In this document: positions 1-5,629 of the stretch, one piece after another
Position numbering within the stretch: position 1 is the stretch's first letter
How the letters are laid out: every line of letters starts with the position of its first letter
Assembly (NCBI GenBank): GCA_003283665.1
Contig: QBWF01000025.1
Location: 1 to 7,886 of the forward strand
Source: Prochlorococcus sp. AG-315-I14
GTDB taxonomy: Bacteria; Cyanobacteriota; Cyanobacteriia; PCC-6307; Cyanobiaceae
Direction of reading: 5' to 3'
Length of the DNA stretch: 7,886 nucleotides
Position numbers and translations under genes: made by a program
Notes under the pieces: model-generated
Database searches by the model: none
Told to the model about the DNA's origin: nothing
The model's input: only the letters and a program-made list of their open reading frames with translations

Positions 1-751
1 CAATAGACATAAAATCATAATAATCACCTCCAACTTGAAAGGCAGGCCTGCAACGAGCTGCCAATTCAACACCCTCAATTATTGGGCAATGATCAGGTAA
101 TAATTGTGCTTGGATTTCACCTCCAATACATAATTGTCTATCAACTTTTTCATGACTACGTATGACTTGAAAGATAACGTCATTCTCAATAGCAACCCCT
201 GTTAAATCAGCTACTAATTGAATATGTTTTCTTTGAATGTCACTATCAAAAACAGCATCTTTTTTATCAAATACATAAATACGTCCACGTTCTCTACCTC
301 TAGAAACTATTGATGTTGCGCAAACTTTAGAGTCTCGCAAATATCTTTTAACTAATTGATCTAGCAGAAGAATATTTTTATCTTGCAAACAAAAACCCGT
401 TTGAATCCCTTCTTCCATAACCACTAATTGTCTAAATAATTCTTGACAATGGTCAAAAGGAATTACTTGTAATTGATCTCGCCAAATCGTTCCATCATCT
501 TGAAATGGAATCAATAAAGTACCTTCCACACCAACCAACCTTGTTGTAAGGAGAGGTATTAACTCCAAAAAACGATGTAGATTAGTAAAATTTCGTAAAG
601 CAAAACTTAAAGAAAGTAATAAATCTTGATTGGAAGTTTGCTCTTGAAAAAGACTTTCAAGTAAATCGTTTAAAGATTTAGAAGCAGGAATTGATAATGA
701 AGACTTGGAGGGAAAATTCTTTTGATGCGGAATCAAAGAGTTTTTTTTCAC
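1..751 (-). CDS. RsbU-type PP2C/SpoIIE serine phosphatase with N-terminal GAF-like domain (partial, C-terminus off the left edge)
   Basis: The first 250 codons of a minus-strand gene read open to the window edge. The GTG at 749-751 is the chosen start: an in-frame TAA lies 18 nt upstream and AAGGGG sits 10 nt before the GTG. Residues 1-40 are a low-complexity Ser/Lys/Leu leader. Residues about 45-192 look like a GAF-type sensory domain, ending in a helix of the form LVADLTGVAIEN. Residues 211-219 (GEIQAQLLP) and 240-247 (VGGDYYDF) are the hallmark opening of the RsbU/SpoIIE PP2C phosphatase domain; the Asp residues of GGDYYD bind the catalytic metal in this family. The rest of the catalytic domain lies outside the window. 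Family members dephosphorylate anti-anti-sigma (STAS) proteins in partner-switching pathways. Its own target is not shown here. It follows ftsY by 62 bp on the same strand, so read-through is likely. A two-domain GAF-SpoIIE cyanobacterial protein is the best reading. Confidence 0.88.
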   Translation of the reverse strand, partial: MKKNSLIPHQKNFPSKSSLSIPASKSLNDLLESLFQEQTSNQDLLLSLSFALRNFTNLHRFLELIPLLTTRLVGVEGTLLIPFQDDGTIWRDQLQVIPFDHCQELFRQLVVMEEGIQTGFCLQDKNILLLDQLVKRYLRDSKVCATSIVSRGRERGRIYVFDKKDAVFDSDIQRKHIQLVADLTGVAIENDVIFQVIRSHEKVDRQLCIGGEIQAQLLPDHCPIIEGVELAARCRPAFQVGGDYYDFMSI

Positions 752-761
752 TGCTTCACAT

Positions 762-767
762 CCCCTT
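762..767 (-). promoter_or_regulatory. Shine-Dalgarno-like AAGGGG deciding the GTG start of the phosphatase gene
   Basis: Read on the minus strand, AAGGGG lies 10 nt upstream of the GTG at 749-751. It is a purine-rich match to the anti-SD region and stands out because the neighbouring genes have little or no SD. A second GTG lies inside this leader, but it reads into a TGA after three codons, so it is not an alternative start. Confidence 0.5.
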
Positions 768-813
768 TATGAAAATTAAAATGTAGCAAGATTCAAAAAA
801 TATATCTGCATAA

Positions 814-2133
814 TCATCGATTAATTAAAAGTGCCTCAATGAACTCGAAACTATTAAAAGGACGCAAATCTCTAATACTTTCACCAGCACCAATAAATCT
901 CACGGGAAGTTTAGCTTCTGAAGCTACAGCTAAAGCAACACCGCCTCTCGAAGAACCATCTAGTTTTGTGAGTATTACCCCGGTTAATTCTGCTGAATCA
1001 GAGAAAGCTAAGGCTTGGCGAAGTCCATTTTGGCCTTGACTCGAATCTAAAACTAATAGAGATTCAACTTTTGCATCGGGAGCCAATTTAAATACAATTT
1101 TTCTAATTTTTTTTAATTCTTCCATTAAATTATTTTTAGTTTGCAATCTTCCAGCAGTATCAACCAATAACAAGTCAATATTTTTTGATTTACAAGCTCC
1201 AATAGCGTCAAAGACAACTGCTGCAGGATCTGCATTAGTAGATTCATTTGAAATAACATCAACTCCACTTCTTTCACCCCAAACTTGTACCTGTTGAACA
1301 GCTGCAGCTCTAAAAGTATCTGCAGCTGCAATAATTGCAGAGAAACCACTCCTTTTAGCAACATTTGCCAGTTTACCCAAAGTAGTTGTCTTTCCTACTC
1401 CATTAACACCAACTAACAACCAAATATTTAAACACCCTTTCTTCGGAGCAAGTAAATCAATCCCACTCTCTTTAATTGGTTTCTCTAATATGTTTACTAA
1501 TTCTTTTTTTAAAAAACGTAATCCTTGAGACCCCTCGACTACTTCCTCATTTAACTTCTTTCTTAAACGATCTAAAATTTGATCAGTAGCAGCAACACCA
1601 GCATCTGCTCTCAACAAAAGCATTTCTAAATCATCAACTACTTCAGGAGTAAGAGGATCATCACCTAATTTATCTAATAGATCAGTAACAAAACCTTGAC
1701 GAGTTTTTTCGAGACCCTGTTTTAATCTACCTAACCAATCAATATCATCAAGCGAGAATTGATCAGGGGTTTTTCCTTGAGCAGCTAAAACTTGAGCTGA
1801 CCAAGTAAAAGTATCGTCAAAATCACCCAATTTAATATTATCTGCGTCAATAAATTTTTCAGTACTTTGAGATTTATTAGGTGCCGTCTTATCAACTTCT
1901 AAATCATTTTCAATCTTGAATGCTGCAGATAAAGGTACTTGTTTGTCATTATTTTTTTTCTCTATTTCTTCACTTTCTTTTTTAAGTAATGCTTTTTTTT
2001 CGTTTTGCTTCCTTTTCAATTCTAAATAAGCTTGTTTCGCCCAATCGATAGATTGATCATCATCAGTCAATGAAGGACCATTCGTTTTATTCAATGACAC
2101 TTTATTCTCCTCTGTAAGATCATCATTATTCAT
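814..2133 (-). CDS. ftsY: Signal recognition particle receptor FtsY
   Basis: This is the SRP receptor GTPase, which docks SRP-bound ribosomes at the membrane for co-translational insertion of membrane proteins (including, in cyanobacteria, photosynthetic ones). The protein has 439 residues. Residues 1-110 are a charged, poorly conserved A domain. Residues 133-148 (WLGRLKQGLEKTRQGF) match the basic amphipathic membrane-targeting helix of FtsY, and the N domain follows to about 225, including LLRADAGVAAT. The G domain carries all motifs: P-loop GVNGVGKTTT at 242-251, DTFRAAA at 272-278, DTAGR at 325-329, TKLDG at 389-393, SRGG at 395-398 and the closing FIGAGESIRDLRPF at 413-426. The FtsY-type (not Ffh) identity rests on the missing C-terminal M domain and on the acidic N-terminus. 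The ATG overlaps the nusB stop as ATGA, with no clear SD, so translation is probably coupled to nusB. The stop is TGA. Nothing is broken or missing. Confidence 0.97.
   Translation of the reverse strand: MNNDDLTEENKVSLNKTNGPSLTDDDQSIDWAKQAYLELKRKQNEKKALLKKESEEIEKKNNDKQVPLSAAFKIENDLEVDKTAPNKSQSTEKFIDADNIKLGDFDDTFTWSAQVLAAQGKTPDQFSLDDIDWLGRLKQGLEKTRQGFVTDLLDKLGDDPLTPEVVDDLEMLLLRADAGVAATDQILDRLRKKLNEEVVEGSQGLRFLKKELVNILEKPIKESGIDLLAPKKGCLNIWLLVGVNGVGKTTTLGKLANVAKRSGFSAIIAAADTFRAAAVQQVQVWGERSGVDVISNESTNADPAAVVFDAIGACKSKNIDLLLVDTAGRLQTKNNLMEELKKIRKIVFKLAPDAKVESLLVLDSSQGQNGLRQALAFSDSAELTGVILTKLDGSSRGGVALAVASEAKLPVRFIGAGESIRDLRPFNSFEFIEALLINR
2130..2133 (-). other. ATGA stop-start overlap joining nusB to ftsY
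   Basis: The minus strand reads ATGA here: ATG begins ftsY and the overlapping TGA ends nusB. No SD is visible just upstream (the leader is AT-rich), so termination-reinitiation is the likely way ftsY is translated. The overlap is seen directly; the coupling is inference. Confidence 0.75.
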
Positions 2134-2762
2134 AATTGTTTTTGTAAATTAGAATTTTGAAGCCTTCTAAGAACCCCATTAATCATTTTTCTTCCTTGTT
2201 CATCACTATAACGATTGGCAAGATTCACGGCTTCATTGCAAGTTACAGCAACAGGTGTTTTTAAATCCACCAAATCAACTAAAGCTAGTCTTAATATATC
2301 TCTATCAATTCTTGGTAATCTTTTTAATCGCCAACCTTCCATAACGCTATCTAGAGTATTATCTATCTCTTCTTTCTTATTAGTAACTAAAAGAACATGC
2401 TTCATAGCAGAATCCCGAATTTCTTTTTGATCACTTAATGCTAAAAGCCTAGGTAATTCAATAGTCTCAGATATAGAGTTTAATATGTTTTCTGATTCAG
2501 AAAGACAAGTTTTTAAATGTAATCTTGATTTTTTTAATAATCCAGCATCCTCATTCAATTCACTATCAACTAGCTCTTGATTTGCTTTTTCTAATGTAGC
2601 TGCACAAAAATCTAATTCTTCTCTCCAATGCTGAGCTAACGATTCCAAAGCACCGCTAAGTATAGTTTCAATTGTAAAATTTTGAATTTTATCTATATTC
2701 TCTATTTTAATTTGTCCTAATAATAAAAGTGCAAGTTCTCTAGAAATTGATTTTACTTTCAT
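2130..2762 (-). CDS. nusB: Transcription antitermination factor NusB
   Basis: NusB pairs with NusE (ribosomal protein S10) on boxA RNA and supports antitermination of rRNA operons. The 210-residue protein opens with a NusB-like helix (SISRELALLLLGQ, 5-17). The C-terminal half is diagnostic: KRLPRIDRDILRLALVDL (147-164), then TPVAVTCNEAVNLANRYS (169-186) and GRKMINGVLRRLQ (190-202), matching the family's 'NEAVELAK.Y....FVNGVLD.L' signature. It is about 70 residues longer than the roughly 140-residue E. coli protein. The extra length lies at residues about 30-110, a Leu/Glu/Ser-rich, probably helical insertion; as I recall, long NusB proteins are usual in cyanobacteria. The ATG at 2760-2762 follows the DUF502 stop by 21 bp, and GGAATTAAT in that gap is only a weak SD. 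The gene shares its 3' end with the ftsY start. Confidence 0.93.
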   Translation of the reverse strand: MKVKSISRELALLLLGQIKIENIDKIQNFTIETILSGALESLAQHWREELDFCAATLEKANQELVDSELNEDAGLLKKSRLHLKTCLSESENILNSISETIELPRLLALSDQKEIRDSAMKHVLLVTNKKEEIDNTLDSVMEGWRLKRLPRIDRDILRLALVDLVDLKTPVAVTCNEAVNLANRYSDEQGRKMINGVLRRLQNSNLQKQL

Positions 2763-2783
2763 AATCTATATCAAATTAATTCC

Positions 2784-3518
2784 TTATGAGGAAGAAGAAG
2801 GAGATGCTCTTAACTTGGAAAATAAACTTGAAAAAGATGGATTTGTAGAATTATTTCTTTGGTCTGGATTAACAATTCCAGCCGAAATAATTGTTCTAAA
2901 AGCATCTTCAACAGATATATTTAAATCCTTTACAGAAGCTTCAGGTACCAATGTATACCAGCCTGTAGTTGGATTTGGTGCGGTAGGAATAAAAACACTC
3001 AATAAAGGCTTGTCAGGTTCAGATAAAAGGGATGGACCAACAACTCCAGTAACAAAACCAACACTAAACAAACCTTCTCTAGGATATTCCACCAAAACGA
3101 CTCTTCTAAACCGAGAGGAGTTATCACCAAGAAAAGTTTCTAAAAGTTGCTTTAGTGTTTTATAGACTGAACCTGCTAAAGGAATACGAGATAATGTTCC
3201 TTCACCAAACTCTAACAACCATCTGCCTACAATATTTCTGGCCATTAGACCAATTAACAAAATACCCAATAAAGGAACAGTTAAACCTAAAGAAAGATTG
3301 ATTAGATCTTGAAGTAAAGGATTAAGAGTAATAAAAGGATTGAGCTGCTTGGGAATGGAGGTCAAAATTGCAAGAACAAATCTGCTTACAACTGTTGACA
3401 ACCAAATTGTAGTGGCCAAAGGGATGACCACTAACAGACCTGCAATTAGATCATTCTTTAGATCCTGCTGAAGCCTGGAGGCTAAAGTTAGATCCTGCTT
3501 GGGAGAGGACTGCACCAA
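2784..3518 (-). CDS. DUF502 (COV1-like) family membrane protein
   Basis: Function unknown. The protein of about 244 residues has two hydrophobic spans, at about 24-52 (LIAGLLVVIPLATTIWL onward) and 71-94 (ending LLGILLIGLMA). They are followed by the conserved DUF502 core: RIPLAGSVYKTLKQLLETF (111-129), VEYPREGLFSVGFVTG (143-158) and VFIPTAPNPTTGWYTLVP (175-192). The tail is Ser/Asn-rich (PSSSS). The same family includes plant COV1/LCV-type proteins, which does not give a biochemical role for this one. The start is uncertain: TTG at 3516-3518 and GTG at 3513-3515 are adjacent in frame, and a weak GGA lies roughly 10 nt upstream. Either choice changes the protein by one residue. It heads the run DUF502-nusB-ftsY-phosphatase, and the gap to nusB is 21 bp. 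The promoter probably lies in the divergent spacer. Confidence 0.9.
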   Translation of the reverse strand: MVQSSPKQDLTLASRLQQDLKNDLIAGLLVVIPLATTIWLSTVVSRFVLAILTSIPKQLNPFITLNPLLQDLINLSLGLTVPLLGILLIGLMARNIVGRWLLEFGEGTLSRIPLAGSVYKTLKQLLETFLGDNSSRFRRVVLVEYPREGLFSVGFVTGVVGPSLLSEPDKPLLSVFIPTAPNPTTGWYTLVPEASVKDLNISVEDAFRTIISAGIVNPDQRNNSTNPSFSSLFSKLRASPSSSS

Positions 3519-3539
3519 ATAAAGAGAGTCCGAACGTTA

Positions 3540-3545
3540 TTTATA
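3540..3545 (-). promoter_or_regulatory. Candidate -10 box (TATAAA) for the DUF502-nusB-ftsY operon
   Basis: On the minus strand the spacer reads TGTATATAAATAA, giving TATAAA about 20 nt before the DUF502 start codon, with a TG just upstream resembling an extended -10. No good -35 hexamer lies 16-18 bp further up; GCTCTT or nearby AT-rich sequence would occupy it. A -10-only promoter would fit cyanobacterial practice. AT-rich DNA makes chance matches easy. Confidence 0.35.
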
Positions 3546-3555
3546 TACAATCTAA

Positions 3556-3596
3556 CCAAATTAAGAGCATTAATTAATCAATTTGGCTCTTAATGC
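3556..3596. repeat. Cluster of three overlapping inverted repeats in the divergent promoter spacer
   Basis: Within 41 bp there are three pairs of perfect inverted arms. TTAAGAGC (3561-3568) pairs with GCTCTTAA (3586-3593). CCAAATT (3556-3562) pairs with AATTTGG (3580-3586). GCATTAA (3567-3573) pairs with TTAATGC (3590-3596). The arms overlap, so as RNA or cruciform the pairings would compete. The cluster lies just upstream of the candidate -10 of the minus-strand operon and about 100 bp before queG, a position suited to an operator. There is no T-run after the stem that would make it a standard terminator. The arms are seen directly; the function is a guess. Confidence 0.45.
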
Positions 3597-3699
3597 AAAA
3601 TAGAACAACAAAAGAAGATTTTTATCTCTTCCAAAAACTTGACCTAATGGACATTTTCAAGAAAAGTAGAAAGAAGATTATTACTACAAAGAATAAGCT

Positions 3700-4653
3700 G
3701 TGGAAGATATAGAAGAAAAAATAAAATTAACAAAAAAACTCAAAACAAAAGCTTTCGAAGAAGGTTTTGATGCTGTCGGAATAGCAAAAGTTCCTGGATC
3801 TTCAAGAATAAAACTCCGAACTGAGGCTTTGGAGAGATGGCTAGAAGCAGGGCACCAAGCAAAAATGGGGTGGATGAGCGCAAAAAGGAGAAAAAATATA
3901 GAAACTCTTTTAGATGGTGTACAAAGCGTTCTTGCCGTCGGACTAAATTATTTTGTAGATGTTGAAAAAAGACCTAAAGATTTATTAATAGCAAGATATG
4001 GATGGGGAAAGGATTATCACAAATTAATTGAAAAAAAATTAAAAAACGTTGCTAAATTTTTAGAAAACGAAAAACCTAATACTAAATGGAAAATTTGCGT
4101 CGATAGCAGTGCATTATTGGATAAAGCTTGGGCAGAAGAAGCAGGAATCGGATGGATTGGAAAAAATAGTAATTTAATTAATTCAAAGATTGGTTCATGG
4201 ATGGTCTTAGGTCACCTTTTATCTACTGAAAATTTAATTGCAGATGAACCAGCCGAATCAATTTGTGGAAAATGTCAAAAATGTATGGAAGCATGTCCAA
4301 CTAACGCTATTCAAGAACCGTTTGTTGTAAATTCAAATAAATGCTTGGCATATCACACAATAGAAAATAGGGAAAAAATAATACCTGAAGAAATATCAAA
4401 AAAAATGGGCAACTGGATTGCAGGTTGTGATATATGTCAAGAAGTGTGTCCATGGAATCAAAAAAAAATACCAAGCTCTAAAGAATCTGACTTTCAACCA
4501 TCTCAATGGATATTAAATTTAAATCAAAAAGAAGCTTTATCATGGAGTGACCTTGAATGGAAAGAAAAGCTCTCTGGATCAGCCCTAAAAAGAATTAAAC
4601 CTTGGATGTGGAGACGTAATATAAATTCAATAATAAAAAAAAGTATTAAGTAA
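3700..4653 (+). CDS. queG: Epoxyqueuosine reductase QueG (cobalamin-dependent, two [4Fe-4S])
   Basis: QueG catalyses the last step of queuosine synthesis, reducing epoxyqueuosine to queuosine at the wobble position of GUN-anticodon tRNAs (Tyr, His, Asn, Asp), using cobalamin and two 4Fe-4S clusters in the cytosol. Visible signatures are ARYGWGKDYHK (98-108), CVDSSALLDKAWAEEAGIGWIGKNSNLI (133-160) with the conserved Asp135 of the active site, the ferredoxin-like CxxCxxCxxxC at Cys189/192/195/199, and Cys215 plus Cys243/246/250 for the second cluster (AGCDICQEVCPWN). The protein ends SALKRIKPWMWRRN, so at 317 residues it lacks the C-terminal HEAT-like extension found in some longer homologues such as the B. 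subtilis type. Start: GTG at 3700, with an in-frame TAA (3694-3696) two codons upstream excluding anything earlier; no clear SD. It ends in TAA 17 bp before the TPR gene, probably co-transcribed. The family name is secure from the cysteine pattern. Confidence 0.95.
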   Translation: MEDIEEKIKLTKKLKTKAFEEGFDAVGIAKVPGSSRIKLRTEALERWLEAGHQAKMGWMSAKRRKNIETLLDGVQSVLAVGLNYFVDVEKRPKDLLIARYGWGKDYHKLIEKKLKNVAKFLENEKPNTKWKICVDSSALLDKAWAEEAGIGWIGKNSNLINSKIGSWMVLGHLLSTENLIADEPAESICGKCQKCMEACPTNAIQEPFVVNSNKCLAYHTIENREKIIPEEISKKMGNWIAGCDICQEVCPWNQKKIPSSKESDFQPSQWILNLNQKEALSWSDLEWKEKLSGSALKRIKPWMWRRNINSIIKKSIK

Positions 4654-4670
4654 GTTGCTAACTAAATTTT

Positions 4671-5546
4671 ATGATTTTTAATAAAACTATAAATAATAAA
4701 ATTTTTATTTTATTAAGTTTAGTATTTACAATTATTGGAATTACTCCAGATCCTAGCAAAGCATTTTTTCCAACAATTAATGAACCAAATAAAAACGAGT
4801 TAAAATCAACTTCTATAGAAATTGGAAAAACTGCGATAAAACTAATTCAATTAGGACAAATTGAAGATGCTACTAATCTCCTAAAACTTGCAACTCAACT
4901 CAATCCTAATGAAGAAATTCTATGGATAGGATTAGCAGATGCTCAAAGAAAATCTAATAAGAATAACGAGGCAATACAATCCTTAAAGAATGCAATTAAA
5001 ATAAATCCTAAGAATGAAAATTCATATTTCACAAAAGCTTCTATATATATGAATTTAAAAAATCCTAAATATGCAATAAAATATATAAAAAAAGGCTTAT
5101 CAATTAATAATAATAGTGAAAGAGGGTATTTTCAATTAGGTAATGCAGAAATAATGCTAAAAAATTACGAATTTGCATTAATTGCATTTAACAAGGCAAT
5201 CAAAATTAATCCAAATTTTTGGCAGTCTATAAATAATGAAGGTCTTATCTATTTCGAATTAAATCAATCAGAAAAAGCTATAGAAAAATTTAAATTAGCA
5301 GTAAAACTTAGTACAGATGCTGAACCAATGCTTGCATTAGCAATAGCACTTTTTTCTACTTATAATGAATCTATTAAATCAATAAATTTAGCAAAAAATG
5401 CTTTAAAATTAAATCCAAAATATGCCTCTACACAATATCAATCAGACCAATTATGGGGCGAAAAATTACAAAGAGCGGGTACAATTTTTTTTAAAACAAA
5501 AGAAATGATTAAAACAGTAAATGAAGCAAAGAAAAATACTCAATAA
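4671..5546 (+). CDS. Secreted tetratricopeptide (TPR) repeat protein
   Basis: The 291-residue protein starts with an export signal: MIFNKTINNK, a hydrophobic core IFILLSLVFTIIGI (11-24) and a likely cleavage site after SKA (29-31). It would be periplasmic or in the thylakoid lumen. After that come helical TPR units with about 34-residue spacing, roughly 48-81, 82-115, 116-149, 150-183, 184-217 and a degenerate one at 218-251. The repeat signature is clear in A..LLKLATQLNPN, AIQSLKNAIKINPKN, AIKYIKKGLSINNNS, ALIAFNKAIKINPNF and AIEKFKLAVKLS. The C-terminal LWGEKLQRAG (261-270) and a lysine-rich tail follow. TPRs bind other proteins; no partner is shown. Asn, Lys and Ile are very abundant and the DNA is the most AT-rich of the window's genes, as expected of a fast-evolving gene. 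Start ATG lies 17 bp after queG, with no SD. No enzyme motif was seen. Confidence 0.9.
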   Translation: MIFNKTINNKIFILLSLVFTIIGITPDPSKAFFPTINEPNKNELKSTSIEIGKTAIKLIQLGQIEDATNLLKLATQLNPNEEILWIGLADAQRKSNKNNEAIQSLKNAIKINPKNENSYFTKASIYMNLKNPKYAIKYIKKGLSINNNSERGYFQLGNAEIMLKNYEFALIAFNKAIKINPNFWQSINNEGLIYFELNQSEKAIEKFKLAVKLSTDAEPMLALAIALFSTYNESIKSINLAKNALKLNPKYASTQYQSDQLWGEKLQRAGTIFFKTKEMIKTVNEAKKNTQ

Positions 5547-5593
5547 ATTAATGTTTAACAAAAACCTGGTATTTAAGGAATTAGTTAGTAACC

Positions 5594-5622
5594 TAAACAA
5601 ATCAAGTTAGGCCTCTTATAGA
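5594..5622 (+). promoter_or_regulatory. Weak candidate promoter for the topoisomerase subunit gene
   Basis: In the 83-bp gap after the TPR gene, TAAACA (5594-5599) and TATAGA (5617-5622) are separated by 17 bp; each matches the sigma-70 consensus in 4 of 6 positions. Transcription would begin at or a few bases before the ATG at 5630, giving a nearly leaderless mRNA, which fits the absence of an SD. A 5-bp inverted pair (CCTAA/TTAGG) also sits in the gap but has no T-run, so no terminator separates the TPR gene and read-through is possible. Confidence 0.22.
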
Positions 5623-5629
5623 GTCAAAG

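Larger units (their letters stand above)
3519..3699. other. Divergent intergenic spacer between the DUF502 operon and queG
   Basis: At 181 bp this is the longest non-coding stretch. It holds the candidate -10 of the leftward operon and the inverted-repeat cluster described separately. Toward queG there is a TTGACC (3639-3644) resembling a -35, but no matching -10 at the right distance, so the queG promoter is not assigned. A 21-codon open frame (3647-3712) overlaps the queG start. I see no tRNA, riboswitch fold or terminator here, and specifically no clear preQ1-type element ahead of queG, although such folds are short and hard to exclude by eye. Confidence 0.6.

Noticed and set aside
839..1039. 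Plus-strand open frame of 66 codons
   Set aside because: It lies antisense to the conserved G domain of ftsY; its protein has no recognisable motif and is explained by the ftsY codons.
1125..1364. Minus-strand open frame of 79 codons rich in Leu/Gln
   Set aside because: It is an alternate frame inside ftsY, across the region encoding DTFRAAA to DTAGR; low-complexity composition and no independent start signal.
2215..2430. Plus-strand open frame of 71 codons
   Set aside because: Antisense shadow of the conserved C-terminal half of nusB.
2815..3165. Plus-strand open frame of 116 codons
   Set aside because: Long, but entirely antisense to the DUF502 core, whose conserved motifs are clear in the opposite strand; its own translation shows no domain.
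3561..3593. TTAAGAGC/GCTCTTAA hairpin as a transcription terminator
   Set aside because: It lies between divergent genes, where neither transcript should end, and no T-run follows on either strand.
5592..5611. CCTAA/TTAGG hairpin as a terminator after the TPR gene
   Set aside because: The stem is only 5 bp with a 10-nt loop and no following T-run, too weak for a rho-independent terminator.
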